64,000 nt of DNA from Mannheimia pernigra. GTDB taxonomy: Bacteria; Pseudomonadota; Gammaproteobacteria; Enterobacterales; Pasteurellaceae. A program made the position numbers and the translations under genes. The DNA is taken from NCBI RefSeq assembly GCF_013377995.1, contig NZ_CP055305.1, positions 558,001 through 622,000 on the forward strand, in the 5' to 3' direction. Below are positions 44,191 through 53,273 of this stretch, one piece after another. The notes beneath the pieces were generated by a model. That model did no database searches and had not been told where the DNA came from. It saw nothing but the letters and a program-made list of their open reading frames with translations. Positions within the stretch are counted from its first letter, which is position 1. Each line of letters begins with the position of its first letter.

Positions 44191-44859
44191 ATGACCAAAA
44201 AATTCACCCCTTTTTCTGATGAAGATCATGCCATTCTGGCGTCCTATTTTCCGATTGTAGATGGCATTGCCGCGCTTATTGGTGAGCATTGCGAGATAGT
44301 GTTGCATTCATTAGAATTTCTTGAACATTCCGCTATTTACATAGCAAACGGACATAACACCAATCGTAAAATTGGTTCGCCCATTAACGATCGAGCACTA
44401 AAATCATTGCATCATATGGCAACCGATAGCGTTTCTAAACCGTATTTCACGAAGGTGAAAGGTGGTGTGTTGATGAAATCGATCACGGTGGCTATTCGTA
44501 ACGGTAAGCAGCACGTTATCGGACTATTGTGCATTAATATCAATTTAGACGTGCCGACTTCGCAATTTCTGGCTTCTTTTATTGCCCCACAAGATGAAGC
44601 TGCAGATGTGACTTTTGCAAGCTCAATAGAAGATTTAGTTGCTCAAACGATTCAAACAACCATTGATGATGTTATGGTAGATCGCAATACTTCCAACAAT
44701 AATAAAAATCGCCAAATTGTGATTTCGCTGTTTGAAAAAGGCATTTTTGATATTAAAGATGCAATTAACCAAGTGGCAGAAAAATTAGCGATTTCTCGCC
44801 ATACGGTTTATCTCTATATTCGCCAAATCAAGCAGCCAGAAAATGGAGATAGCGATTAA
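44191..44859 (+). CDS. yheO: YheO-family transcriptional regulator (PAS plus HTH)
   Basis: A 222-residue protein with an N-terminal YheO-type PAS-like domain (YFPIVDGIAALIGEHCEIVL, GVLMKSITVAIRN) and a C-terminal helix-turn-helix (AEKLAISRHTVYLYIRQIK). It sits directly before tusD, overlapping it by one base, as in E. coli. Its targets are not known with certainty; the position suggests it is co-expressed with the tRNA thiolation genes. Confidence 0.9.
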   Translation: MTKKFTPFSDEDHAILASYFPIVDGIAALIGEHCEIVLHSLEFLEHSAIYIANGHNTNRKIGSPINDRALKSLHHMATDSVSKPYFTKVKGGVLMKSITVAIRNGKQHVIGLLCININLDVPTSQFLASFIAPQDEAADVTFASSIEDLVAQTIQTTIDDVMVDRNTSNNNKNRQIVISLFEKGIFDIKDAINQVAEKLAISRHTVYLYIRQIKQPENGDSD

Positions 44860-45236
44860 TGGAGTATGTTCTAGCGGTAAAATCACCCGTTTATGGATCG
44901 CAAGGGGCGTTTTTAGCCTATCAAGTGGCGGAAGAGTTATTGCAAGCAAAACATATCATTCGCCAAGTATTCTTTTTTCAAGAAGGGGTGAGCAATGCTA
45001 ATGCGTTGGTTAATCCAGCAAGTGATGAAATTAATTTAGTCCTAAAATGGAAAAAATTAGCCGAATTACACCGCTTGCAACTGCATTTATGTATTGCTGC
45101 TGCTCAACGTAGGGGCGTGGTGGATGAACAAACTACAGCTATTTCAACAACTAATTTAGCTCAAGGATTTACCCTTGCAGGACTGGGCGAATTCAGCCAA
45201 GCTGTATTAAAAGCCGACAGAGTGCTCACATTTTAA
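44859..45236 (+). CDS. tusD: Sulfur relay protein TusD
   Basis: A 125-residue DsrE-fold protein. The sulfur-carrying cysteine is C78 (LHLCIAAAQRRGV), at the same position as in E. coli TusD. TusBCD takes persulfide from TusA and passes it to TusE for 2-thiolation of tRNA wobble uridines by MnmA. First of three contiguous tus genes. Confidence 0.95.
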   Translation: MEYVLAVKSPVYGSQGAFLAYQVAEELLQAKHIIRQVFFFQEGVSNANALVNPASDEINLVLKWKKLAELHRLQLHLCIAAAQRRGVVDEQTTAISTTNLAQGFTLAGLGEFSQAVLKADRVLTF

Positions 45237-45237
45237 A

Positions 45238-45609
45238 ATGAAAAAATATAAAATCGCTTTTCTATTTACACGGCCCCCTTTTGGATCGGCAATGAGCCGT
45301 GAAGGATTAGATGCCCTACTTGCGGCGAGTGCGTTTTGTGATGAGCAAGAGATCGCTATCTGCTTTATAAATGATGGTGTATTTAATTTGGTTTCAAACC
45401 AGCAGCCAGAGCAAATTTTGCAAAAAGATCATATTTCTACTTTTAAATTATTAGATCTCTACGATCTTAATGAGTGTTTTGTATGCCAAGAGAGCGTGAA
45501 TTTGCGTAGATTAGAGCATACGAATTGGGTATTGCCACATCTTCAATTTAAAACACAATCTGAAATACTCATATTACTTAGCCAAGCAGAAAAAGTGATG
45601 ACTTTTTAA
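45238..45609 (+). CDS. tusC: Sulfur relay protein TusC
   Basis: A 123-residue DsrF-like protein (IAFLFTRPPFGSAMSREGLD, AICFINDGVFNLV). It starts one base after the tusD stop and forms the TusBCD heterohexamer. Confidence 0.94.
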   Translation: MKKYKIAFLFTRPPFGSAMSREGLDALLAASAFCDEQEIAICFINDGVFNLVSNQQPEQILQKDHISTFKLLDLYDLNECFVCQESVNLRRLEHTNWVLPHLQFKTQSEILILLSQAEKVMTF

Positions 45610-45618
45610 GGAATACCG

Positions 45619-45891
45619 ATGCTTTATACGCTCTCCAAAGCACAATATAATGATGAAACGCTGAGTTTATTAAATTATGTAAATGACAACGATGCTGTTA
45701 TTTTATGGCAAGATGGCGTGTTACAAGCTGTCAAAAATCCACAATTTTTTGCAAATTTGCCCCGTTGTTATCTTTTAGAGAAAGATGTTATCGCAAGAGG
45801 GCTGCAACCATTACTTTCTGAATTTCATACCATTTCATTATCAGAATTTGTTAAGTTAAGTGAAGTTTACTACCCTCAAGTTGAGGTGTGA
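45619..45891 (+). CDS. tusB: Sulfur relay protein TusB
   Basis: A 90-residue DsrH-like protein (MLYTLSKAQYNDETLSLL, DAVILWQDGV, CYLLEKDVIARGL). It is the last gene of the yheO-tusDCB unit and includes an in-frame stretch resembling an uptake sequence partner region. Confidence 0.92.
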   Translation: MLYTLSKAQYNDETLSLLNYVNDNDAVILWQDGVLQAVKNPQFFANLPRCYLLEKDVIARGLQPLLSEFHTISLSEFVKLSEVYYPQVEV

Positions 45892-45952
45892 TTTCCTTTG
45901 TCATAGCAAATAAATTGGATTATGATGTGGCTACCTTAAAGGAGGACTTACA

Positions 45953-46897
45953 ATGAAGACAAAATATCTTGTTTCATTACTTGCTCTGGCACCAGTGTTT
46001 GCCACTGCACAAAATAATACAACTTGGATAGACAAACAACATACCAAAGCCAGCAATACATTAGATCATTGGGCAAATAATATTAATAGTTGGCTAGGTG
46101 ATGCCGATCCGGATAAACCTGGCACGGCTTCTTTGCGTGTGATATTAGATAGCAGTTGGAATAAATTCGATAAATTTTCAGCTAAGCCTCGTGTGCGTGG
46201 TAAAATCAAACTGCCTGTTTTAAAGAAACATTTAAATGTGGTATTTGGTGATGACGAGCTGGATAACGAATTAACAGATAAAAACTACGTTGGAAAATTA
46301 TACAAAAATGTGGATCCTAAAAAACATTATAATTCTCGCGAAGCACGTGATTCCAACGCATCAATTGGACTACGCTGGTCTGATGGTATCAAATCGTTAG
46401 GAATTGATACTGATTTAGATGCGGGTATTCGTTCAGGTAGTGATATTTTCGGACGTTTACGCATCAGCAAAAATTGGCAAATTACCGATCAATTTAGCAC
46501 TCGCCTAGAACAAATCTACCGTTACGGTACGGAAAGTAAGCACTACTTACGCACCAACTTTGAAAATAAATATACAGAAAATGAGACGACGTTCATTATG
46601 AATCATACGAATTTTGAATATCGTCACGATGTAGATGAAGAGAAAAGCTGGGGAAATAGTCTCTACCGCCAGCACAGCTTAAAGCCACTTACACATATCA
46701 CTTATGGTATTGGTATGGGGGGGCGTTTAGATAAAAATGTATCCAAACTGAATTATTGGGGGCCATTTGTTACCTATCGCCAGCCACTCTGGAGTAATTG
46801 GGTTTTTGTTCAACCAGAAATCAGCTTCTACAATAATAAAGATGGAAATCGTAAGCACTTTGCTCACACATTTTTACGTTTAGAAGCAATTTTCTAA
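45953..46897 (+). CDS. Probable outer-membrane beta-barrel protein of unknown function
   Basis: A 314-residue protein with a signal peptide (cut after ATA), an N-terminal helical stretch rich in Trp and Asn (WIDKQHTKASNTLDHWANNI), and then alternating polar/aromatic strands (FSTRLEQIYRYG, HLAHTFLRLEAIF) ending in phenylalanine, a typical outer-membrane C-terminus. I do not recognise the family. It has a strong ribosome site (GGAGG) and its own short gap after tusB. A role as a small porin or surface barrel is inference. Confidence 0.7.
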   Translation: MKTKYLVSLLALAPVFATAQNNTTWIDKQHTKASNTLDHWANNINSWLGDADPDKPGTASLRVILDSSWNKFDKFSAKPRVRGKIKLPVLKKHLNVVFGDDELDNELTDKNYVGKLYKNVDPKKHYNSREARDSNASIGLRWSDGIKSLGIDTDLDAGIRSGSDIFGRLRISKNWQITDQFSTRLEQIYRYGTESKHYLRTNFENKYTENETTFIMNHTNFEYRHDVDEEKSWGNSLYRQHSLKPLTHITYGIGMGGRLDKNVSKLNYWGPFVTYRQPLWSNWVFVQPEISFYNNKDGNRKHFAHTFLRLEAIF

Positions 46898-46907
46898 TTT
46901 ATATAAT

Positions 46908-46953
46908 ACAAGCGGTCGATTTTGCAATATTTTTTACAAAATCAACCGCTTGT
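46908..46953. terminator. Bidirectional uptake-sequence terminator
   Basis: ACAAGCGGTCGATTTTG at 46908 pairs with its complement ending ACCGCTTGT at 46953. It separates the convergent barrel gene and ffh. Confidence 0.78.
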
Positions 46954-46959
46954 TGATGA

Positions 46960-48354
46960 TTAGCGTTTTCCAAACATTCCGCCGAGTGCGCCCAAACCGC
47001 CACCGCCAAGTCCGCCGAGAGCACCTTTCATACCACGCATCATTTTAGCCATTCCACCTTTACGCATTTTTTTCATCATACGTTGCATATCGTCAAACTG
47101 TTTGAGCAGTTTATTCACATCTTGCACTTGTGTGCCAGAACCTAATGCAATACGGCGACGACGTGAACCTTTGATAATCTCAGGATGAGCACGTTCTTTT
47201 AACGTCATAGAGTTGATGATGGCTTCCATTTTAACGAACATCTTATCATCAACTTGATTTTTAACGTGTTCGGGCAGATTTTTTGCACCAGGTAACTTAT
47301 CCAGCATTGACATCATACCGCCCATTTTTTTCATCTCAATAAGCTGCTCGCGGAAATCTTCAAGGGTAAAATCATCGCCTTTCTTGAATTTTTGAGCAAT
47401 TTTCTCGGCTTTTTCCTGATCGACTGAACGCTGAATATCTTCAATTAAAGACATCACATCGCCCATACCTAGAATGCGAGAAGCCACCCGATCAGGGTGG
47501 AAAGGTTCTAAAGCATCGGTTTTTTCGCCCACACCTAAGAATTTAATTGGCTTGCCTGTAATTTGACGAATAGAAAGTGCCGCACCACCACGCGCATCGC
47601 CATCAACTTTGGTTAAAATTACCCCAGTTAATGGCAGGGCTTCGTTAAAGGCTTTGGCGGTATTTGCCGCATCTTGACCTGTCATTGCATCAACAGTAAA
47701 GAGCGTTTCTACTGGATTAAGGACGGCGTGAATCTGCTGGATTTCTGCCATCATTTCGCCATCAACGTGCAAGCGACCTGCCGTATCTACAATCAATACA
47801 TCAAAGAAATTTAGTTTTGCGTGCTTAAGTGCCGCTTCTGCAATTGCCACTGGTTTTTGGCTAGTTTCGGTTGGGAAGAAATCAACATTTAACGCTTCAG
47901 CTAAGGTTTGGAGCTGTTTAATTGCGGCAGGGCGGTAAACATCGGCAGAAACCACCAATACTTTTTTCTTGTGGCGTTCTTTTAAGAATTTCGCTAATTT
48001 TCCAACAGAGGTTGTTTTACCTGCACCTTGTAAACCTGCCATTAAGATAACAGCTGGCGGTTGTGTAGCAAGGTTAAGTTCTTCATTTGATTCGCCCATT
48101 GCGACTTCTAATTCACGTTGAACGATTTTTAAGAACTCTTGACCTGGGGTTAAACTTTTATTAACTTCAACGCCTAACGCACGCTCTTTAACCTTGTTAA
48201 TAAAATCACGCACCACAGGGAGAGCCACATCTGCTTCAAGCAATGCCATACGCACTTCACGCAACGTATCTTTAATATTATCATCGGTTAGGCGGCCTTT
48301 ACCTGTAATGTGACGCAGCGTTTTGGAAAGTTTATCGGATAAGTTTTCAAACAT
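46960..48354 (-). CDS. ffh: Signal recognition particle protein
   Basis: A 464-residue SRP54-type GTPase. N domain (MFENLSDKLSKTLRHITGKG), G domain with AGLQGAGKTTSVGKL (G1), DTAGRLHVD (G3) and TKVDGDARGG, and a methionine-rich M domain (MKKMGGMMSMLDKLPGAK) ending in the glycine-rich GGLGALGGMFGKR. It binds 4.5S RNA and targets nascent membrane proteins to FtsY. The start at 48354 (MFENLS) follows GAGAAA; the frame extends to 48375 without a ribosome site. Confidence 0.97.
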   Translation of the reverse strand: MFENLSDKLSKTLRHITGKGRLTDDNIKDTLREVRMALLEADVALPVVRDFINKVKERALGVEVNKSLTPGQEFLKIVQRELEVAMGESNEELNLATQPPAVILMAGLQGAGKTTSVGKLAKFLKERHKKKVLVVSADVYRPAAIKQLQTLAEALNVDFFPTETSQKPVAIAEAALKHAKLNFFDVLIVDTAGRLHVDGEMMAEIQQIHAVLNPVETLFTVDAMTGQDAANTAKAFNEALPLTGVILTKVDGDARGGAALSIRQITGKPIKFLGVGEKTDALEPFHPDRVASRILGMGDVMSLIEDIQRSVDQEKAEKIAQKFKKGDDFTLEDFREQLIEMKKMGGMMSMLDKLPGAKNLPEHVKNQVDDKMFVKMEAIINSMTLKERAHPEIIKGSRRRRIALGSGTQVQDVNKLLKQFDDMQRMMKKMRKGGMAKMMRGMKGALGGLGGGGLGALGGMFGKR

Positions 48355-48460
48355 TATTATTTTCTCAATTTGCAAATTTTTAGAAAAAAAGAACCGCTTG
48401 TAAGCGATAAATTGCGAACATTATACAGAAAAAAGTGAGTGGATTATAGAGATAAAAAAA

Positions 48461-48483
48461 CGGCATAACCTAACGCTATGCCG
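48461..48483. terminator. Small hairpin upstream of ffh
   Basis: CGGCATA and TATGCCG form a stem flanked by A-runs on the left, T-runs on the minus strand. The surrounding 305-base gap between ffh and the tRNA genes holds no gene that I can see. Confidence 0.5.
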
Positions 48484-48644
48484 TAAAATTTGACGATATT
48501 CGAGGAATCATTATTACTTGTTATAATGTGTGTTAATGATACTCCGAGTTATAGATAAAAGTGAAGTGATATTTGCAAATTTGTATTAGAAATGAGAAGT
48601 AAATCACAAAATGATTTAAATTTTTATAAAACGAGAGAAAAGCT

Positions 48645-48674
48645 AAAGCCCCGATGATTTCTCATCAGGGCTTT
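48645..48674 (-). terminator. Terminator of the distal tRNA pair
   Basis: AAAGCCCCGATGA pairs with TCATCAGGGCTTT (one G-T pair) immediately after tRNA-Asn on the minus strand. Confidence 0.78.
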
Positions 48675-48680
48675 ATAATA

Positions 48681-48756
48681 TGGCTCCTCCTGCGGGACTC
48701 GAACCTGCGACATATGGATTAACAGTCCACCGTTCTACCGACTGAACTAAGGAGGA
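48681..48756 (-). tRNA. tRNA-Asn (GTT), copy 2
   Basis: A 76-base cloverleaf on the minus strand starting TCCTCCTTAGTTCAGTCGGT and ending with encoded CCA. The anticodon loop CTGTTAA gives GTT (Asn). Acceptor, D, anticodon and T stems all pair. Confidence 0.96.
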
Positions 48757-48761
48757 ATAGA

Positions 48762-48837
48762 TGGTGCCTCGAGGCGGAATCGAACCACCGACACGGGGAT
48801 TTTCAATCCCCTGCTCTACCGACTGAGCTATCGAGGC
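48762..48837 (-). tRNA. tRNA-Phe (GAA), copy 2
   Basis: A 76-base cloverleaf on the minus strand starting GCCTCGATAGCTCAGTCGGT and ending with CCA. The anticodon loop TTGAAAA gives GAA (Phe). Five bases separate it from the Asn gene. Confidence 0.96.
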
Positions 48838-48858
48838 AACTCGTCATTTGCGGGGTGC

Positions 48859-48887
48859 ATTATGCTGATTTTTTTAGGCTTCGTCAA
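48859..48887 (-). promoter_or_regulatory. Promoter of the distal tRNA pair
   Basis: On the minus strand TTGACG, a 17-base spacer and CATAAT, followed by a GC-rich start region (GCACCCCGC), the type of discriminator seen at stringently controlled stable-RNA promoters. Confidence 0.7.
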
Positions 48888-48954
48888 ATGGAAATTTAAC
48901 TTTTGACTACATCATACTAAAAATTGAGCAATTTGCTTCAAAACTCCTAAACAG

Positions 48955-48984
48955 AAAACCCTGATGATTGCTCATCAGGGCTTG
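48955..48984 (-). terminator. Terminator of the proximal tRNA pair
   Basis: CCCTGATGA, loop TTGC, TCATCAGGG on the region directly after the second tRNA-Asn gene; a near copy of the hairpin at 48645-48674. Confidence 0.75.
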
Positions 48985-48989
48985 TAATA

Positions 48990-49065
48990 TGGCTCCTCCT
49001 GCGGGACTCGAACCTGCGACATATGGATTAACAGTCCACCGTTCTACCGACTGAACTAAGGAGGA
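48990..49065 (-). tRNA. tRNA-Asn (GTT), copy 1
   Basis: Identical in sequence to the Asn tRNA at 48681-48756, exactly 309 bases away, with encoded CCA and anticodon GTT. Confidence 0.96.
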
Positions 49066-49070
49066 ATAGA

Positions 49071-49146
49071 TGGTGCCTCGAGGCGGAATCGAACCACCGA
49101 CACGGGGATTTTCAATCCCCTGCTCTACCGACTGAGCTATCGAGGC
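49071..49146 (-). tRNA. tRNA-Phe (GAA), copy 1
   Basis: Identical in sequence to the Phe tRNA at 48762-48837, 309 bases away, with encoded CCA and anticodon GAA. Confidence 0.96.
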
Positions 49147-49167
49147 AACTCGTCATTTGCGGAGTGC

Positions 49168-49196
49168 ATTATGCTGATTTCACCTGCTAACGTCAA
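49168..49196 (-). promoter_or_regulatory. Promoter of the proximal tRNA pair
   Basis: On the minus strand TTGACG, 17 bases, CATAAT, then GCACTCCGC. Near-copy of the promoter at 48859-48887, so the promoter was duplicated with the genes. Confidence 0.7.
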
Positions 49197-49280
49197 ACAT
49201 TTTTTACTGAATTTAAAAAAACTTGGGTTTAAGTGTTTTTTTTTTATACTTTTCGGCTAAAAAACAGCATAATTTATGTG

Positions 49281-50378
49281 TTATCGAATATTTTGATATT
49301 TCTCTCTCGCAGTTGTTACTTTTCTTAAATAATTACGTGCTTGAGATGAAGGATGGGCGGTCGTTAAAATTCGATAAACCGCATCGGCTGAAAGATCATT
49401 AATTTTATTGATTGCAGCGTATTTGTCTGAATTAAACACACGCAATACCGCTCCCGCACCACTATTATAGGCTGAAATCATCGCATAGCGTTTCGCTAAT
49501 GGATCGGCAATACCATCTAGATATTCATCACGTAAAATCTTTAAGTAGAGTGTTCCTGCATCAATATTATTTGATGGATTGTAGAGGTATTCACGGCTAG
49601 GCTGTCCGCTCATACCCTTACGCACAAAAATATCACGCCCTGCCGTGCGGGGTACTACTTGCATTAAACCAATTGCATTAGCATAACTTACCGCATAAGG
49701 ATTGAAAGAAGATTCCACCTCCATAATCCCTAAAATGAGGCTTGGTTCAATGCCATATCGTTTAGCCATTCTACGCACAAGTGGTAAATATTGTCTTGCA
49801 CGTACTTCAACGTGCCACGCCACCATTTTGATGGTCACATAAGTTACCGTCTGACCATTTTTTAAACGGCGAGTTTGTAGTTTATTTTGTAGCAAATAGG
49901 TAGCAAAATCATTTGCAAGTGCTACATTCGTAATATCACGCGAAAATTGATCTCTTACCTGGCCTTTTAAGAAAGGATTTGTGCTAATAGGCACATCGCC
50001 TGATGAAAATAAGTCGATCCCTCTAGGATCCCTACCCATTAATAATGTATGAACAATGGAGTTGCGAAGATGGTTTTGATTGCCTAAAGTTTCAATCGTA
50101 ATCACCCCTTCTTCAAAAGAAATATGGCTACGTGTGTAGAATTTATCGGTATATTTTACATAGTCTTTCTTACTTGCAACTAATAGCTCACTACTTCCCC
50201 AAATATCATCAATATTATGCGAAAATTGACCTGTTAAAATATCTAAGCCATTTGTATCTTTTGAATAATCTATGCGGGTAGATTTTGTTCTCTTGTCACT
50301 TGAGGACTTATTGCTACCACAAGCCACAAGAAAGGGAATAATTGCCAGCATTGGCAAATATTTTGCATATTTTTTCAT
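49281..50378 (-). CDS. mltC: Membrane-bound lytic murein transglycosylase C
   Basis: A 365-residue outer-membrane lipoprotein (lipobox LVAC, Cys20). The catalytic SLT domain starts ILGIMEVESSFNPYAVSYAN, with the glutamate of MEVESS as general acid, followed by AIGLMQVVPRTAGRD and AYNSGAGAVLRVF. It cleaves glycan strands of peptidoglycan. It lies 18 bases after yggX; mutY-yggX-mltC is the conserved order also found in E. coli. Confidence 0.95.
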   Translation of the reverse strand: MKKYAKYLPMLAIIPFLVACGSNKSSSDKRTKSTRIDYSKDTNGLDILTGQFSHNIDDIWGSSELLVASKKDYVKYTDKFYTRSHISFEEGVITIETLGNQNHLRNSIVHTLLMGRDPRGIDLFSSGDVPISTNPFLKGQVRDQFSRDITNVALANDFATYLLQNKLQTRRLKNGQTVTYVTIKMVAWHVEVRARQYLPLVRRMAKRYGIEPSLILGIMEVESSFNPYAVSYANAIGLMQVVPRTAGRDIFVRKGMSGQPSREYLYNPSNNIDAGTLYLKILRDEYLDGIADPLAKRYAMISAYNSGAGAVLRVFNSDKYAAINKINDLSADAVYRILTTAHPSSQARNYLRKVTTAREKYQNIR

Positions 50379-50396
50379 TTTGAATTTAACCTTGAA

Positions 50397-50666
50397 TTAT
50401 CCGATTGGCTTATAGCCCTCAATAATGATTTCTTTACCTTCAAATAAAAAATTCACCATTTCCTCTTCAAGCAGCTTGCGATGCTCAGGATTCATCATAT
50501 TGAGTTTTTTCTCGTTCACAATCATCGTCTGTTTTTTAATCCATTCAGACCACGCGTGTTTACTGATAGTATCAAAAATACGTTTGCCGAGTTCTCCTGG
50601 ATACAGTTGAAAGTCTAAGCCTTCGGCATCTTGTTTTAAGTATTCGCAAAATACGGTACGAGCCAT
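50397..50666 (-). CDS. yggX: Iron trafficking/oxidation-protection protein YggX
   Basis: An 89-residue protein starting MARTVFCEYLKQDAEGLDF with the conserved Cys7 and the WSEWIKKQTMIVNEKKLN stretch. It is linked to Fe(II) handling and protection of iron-sulfur clusters. It lies ten bases after mutY, whose product carries such a cluster. Confidence 0.95.
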   Translation of the reverse strand: MARTVFCEYLKQDAEGLDFQLYPGELGKRIFDTISKHAWSEWIKKQTMIVNEKKLNMMNPEHRKLLEEEMVNFLFEGKEIIIEGYKPIG

Positions 50667-50676
50667 AATTTAATCC

Positions 50677-51819
50677 TTAATTTTTGTTTGTTACGCTAAA
50701 CGCCAGCTCATCTAAAATGCGTTTAACTGGCGTGGCTAAACCTATTTCATTATGTTGGCTGAAATCATACCAATAATCAGCCTTTGAAGATATACTCGAG
50801 AGATAATTTCCTGCGTTTTCCTGGGCAACAAGCGGTAGTTTTTTATCTTTTTTTTGCAAATTGACCTCGACTAAAATCGGAGTAATATCCAAATGAAAAT
50901 GGCTAAATGTGTGCCTAAATGTAGTTAATTGCTGTGAAATGCTCAAATCATTCATAAGTTCACATTTTTCTAATTCTGCCAAACTAGAAAATTGCGGAAA
51001 GGCAAATAATCCGCCCCAAATGCCTTTTTCTTCACGCTTTTGTAATAATACTTTTGAGCCAGCTTTTAAAATTAAAAAATAGGCTTTGCGTTCGGGTAAG
51101 GTTTTTTTCGGTTTCTTTGCGGGGAATTTATCCCACGCTTGTCTTGCATTGGTTTGGCAATTTTCTTGTAGCGGACAGAGCAGGCATTTCGGTTTAGTGC
51201 GAGTACAAATCATCGCCCCCAAATCCATCATTGCTTGGTTAAAATCGGCCACTTGTTTGGTGGGAGTAACACGTTCACTTAACCGCCAAAGTTGATTTTC
51301 GACCGCTTTTTCGCCAGCCCAGCCTTCAACGGCAAAGTAGCGACTTAACACGCGTTTTACATTGCCGTCTAAAATGGGGTGTGGGGAATTTAACACTGAA
51401 GACAACACCGCTCCAGCTGTACTTCTTCCCACGCCAGACAACGCCAGAACATCATCAAATTGAGTGGGAAATTCGCCACCAAATTTATCTCGAATTTGCA
51501 CTGCCGCATTGTGTAAATTTCTCGCTCGAGCGTAATAGCCCAAACCCGTCCATAAATGTAACACTTCGTCAATAGAGCCATTAGCTAAGTCAGTAACAGT
51601 TGGAAATCGTTCAATAAAACGTTCAAAATAAGGAATAACTGTGACCACTTGGGTTTGTTGCAACATCACTTCTGATAGCCAAACCTTATATAATGTTTTA
51701 TTTTGTTGCCAAGGCAAATGCTTGCGTCCATATTGCTCAAACCAAGCCAATACAGATTGTGCAAATGGGTCAGACACTTTCGCTTGTGCCAATGGATATT
51801 GTGCAGAATCCTTACTCAT
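50677..51819 (-). CDS. mutY: A/G-specific adenine glycosylase
   Basis: A 380-residue base-excision repair enzyme that removes adenine paired with 8-oxoguanine. Catalytic E50 lies in WLSEVMLQQTQV, the helix-hairpin-helix is ALSGVGRSTAGAV, catalytic D151 is in LDGNVKRV, and the [4Fe-4S] ligands are C205, C212, C215 and C221. A C-terminal NUDIX-like domain (REEKGIWGGLFAFPQF) recognises 8-oxoG. It is followed by yggX and mltC. Confidence 0.96.
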   Translation of the reverse strand: MSKDSAQYPLAQAKVSDPFAQSVLAWFEQYGRKHLPWQQNKTLYKVWLSEVMLQQTQVVTVIPYFERFIERFPTVTDLANGSIDEVLHLWTGLGYYARARNLHNAAVQIRDKFGGEFPTQFDDVLALSGVGRSTAGAVLSSVLNSPHPILDGNVKRVLSRYFAVEGWAGEKAVENQLWRLSERVTPTKQVADFNQAMMDLGAMICTRTKPKCLLCPLQENCQTNARQAWDKFPAKKPKKTLPERKAYFLILKAGSKVLLQKREEKGIWGGLFAFPQFSSLAELEKCELMNDLSISQQLTTFRHTFSHFHLDITPILVEVNLQKKDKKLPLVAQENAGNYLSSISSKADYWYDFSQHNEIGLATPVKRILDELAFSVTNKN

Positions 51820-51903
51820 TAAAAATCTTGAAATTGAAAAAAGAAATCATCATACTGCAAGCGGTTGTTTTTGCCAAAAATTTTACATGTTGAGAAAAAT
51901 GAA

Positions 51904-52638
51904 ATGCAATTTCCTCCTCTTTCTAGTGGCATTTTACTTCGCCGTTACAAGCGTTTTTTGGCTGATATTCAGCTCCCAAATGGCGAGAAAATGACCATTC
52001 ATTGCCCGAGTACGGGGGCGATGACAGGCTGTGCCAATACAGGCGATACAGTTTGGTTTTCAACTTCTAATAACCCAAAACGTAAATATGCTCATACTTG
52101 GGAACTGACCCAAACCCAAACTGGCGATTTTATTTGTGTAAATACGTTAAGGGCAAACCAGCTTGTGCAAGAAGCGTTGGAAAATCAATGGATTAAGGAG
52201 CTTTCGGCTTACCTAGACATTTTACCTGAACAAAAATATGGCACTGAAAACAGCCGTGTCGATTTTTTACTGAAATCTGACCGCTTGCAGGATTGTTTTG
52301 TAGAAGTGAAATCTACCACGCTATTAACTCAAAATGGCATTGGTATGTTTCCCGATGCTAAAACCAAGCGGGGGCAGAAGCACTTACGAGAGCTGACTAA
52401 AATCGCACAGCAAGGGCAACAAGCGGTCATTTTTTTCGCTATTTTGCATACTGGCATTCAGGCATTTGAAGTGGCAAAACAGATCGATCCTAACTACGCT
52501 GAATTGTTGGAAGTGGCGAAAAATCAACAGGTTAAAGTCTTAACTTATAAAGTAGAAATGATTTTAGAAAACGGCAAACCACAAGGTATGCGATTAAATC
52601 AACATTGCCATTATTTAATCAATCCCACCCGCTTGTAA
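51904..52638 (+). CDS. sfsA: SfsA family DNA-binding protein
   Basis: A 244-residue SfsA protein: RRYKRFLADIQLPNG, CPSTGAMTGCANTGD, ENSRVDFLLKSD and CFVEVKSTTLL (nuclease-like core), FPDAKTKRGQKHL. In E. coli it was tied to sugar-fermentation control and binds DNA nonspecifically. The start at 51904 gives the family N-terminus; the frame extends to 51865. It is divergent from mutY across about 80 bases. Confidence 0.93.
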   Translation: MQFPPLSSGILLRRYKRFLADIQLPNGEKMTIHCPSTGAMTGCANTGDTVWFSTSNNPKRKYAHTWELTQTQTGDFICVNTLRANQLVQEALENQWIKELSAYLDILPEQKYGTENSRVDFLLKSDRLQDCFVEVKSTTLLTQNGIGMFPDAKTKRGQKHLRELTKIAQQGQQAVIFFAILHTGIQAFEVAKQIDPNYAELLEVAKNQQVKVLTYKVEMILENGKPQGMRLNQHCHYLINPTRL

Positions 52639-52697
52639 TTGAAAACGCAATAATCATACCCATATAAGCGAAAGTGTTTAAATATAAAGGATATAAA

Positions 52698-53219
52698 ATG
52701 ACAACGATTGTATGCGTCCGCAAAGACGGAAAAATCGCATTAGGCGGTGATGGACAAGCAACGCTAGGCAACAGCATTGAAAAAGGGAGTGTGAAAAAAG
52801 TGCGTCGTTTGTATAAAGACAGCGTCGTGACAGGTTTTGCAGGCTCTACGGCAGATGCGTTTATTTTGCGTGATTTATTTGAGAAGAAACTTGAATTACA
52901 TCAAGGTCATTTAGTGAAAGCTGCGGTGGAGTTGGCAAAAGAGTGGCGAACAGAGCGAGCATTACGCCGTTTGGAAGCGATGATGATAGTCGCGAATAAG
53001 AGTGAATGTTTATTAATATCAGGCTCAGGGGATGTGATTGAGCCCGAGCAAGAGGTGCTAGCGATAGGTTCAGGCGGTAATTATGCAAAAGCGGCAGCTT
53101 TGGCGTTACTTCGCACCAAGAATGATTTATCGGCAAAAGAGATAGTGTCTGAAGCCTTAAAGATTGCGGGAGATATTGATATTTATAGCAATCACCATCA
53201 CGTAATTGAAGAAGTTTAA
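52698..53219 (+). CDS. hslV: ATP-dependent protease HslVU, peptidase subunit
   Basis: A 173-residue proteasome-like peptidase. Thr2, exposed after removal of Met, is the nucleophile (MTTIVCVRKDGK); GGDGQATLGN and AIGSGGNYAKAAALAL are typical. The frame reaches back to 52674, but the start at 52698 follows AAAGGA and leaves the catalytic threonine at the N-terminus as required. It forms the HslVU protease with the next gene. Confidence 0.96.
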   Translation: MTTIVCVRKDGKIALGGDGQATLGNSIEKGSVKKVRRLYKDSVVTGFAGSTADAFILRDLFEKKLELHQGHLVKAAVELAKEWRTERALRRLEAMMIVANKSECLLISGSGDVIEPEQEVLAIGSGGNYAKAAALALLRTKNDLSAKEIVSEALKIAGDIDIYSNHHHVIEEV

Positions 53220-53273
53220 TCATTTAATACCCTCTCCCCTTGTGGGAGGGGTAATCAATTTAAGGAATAATTT

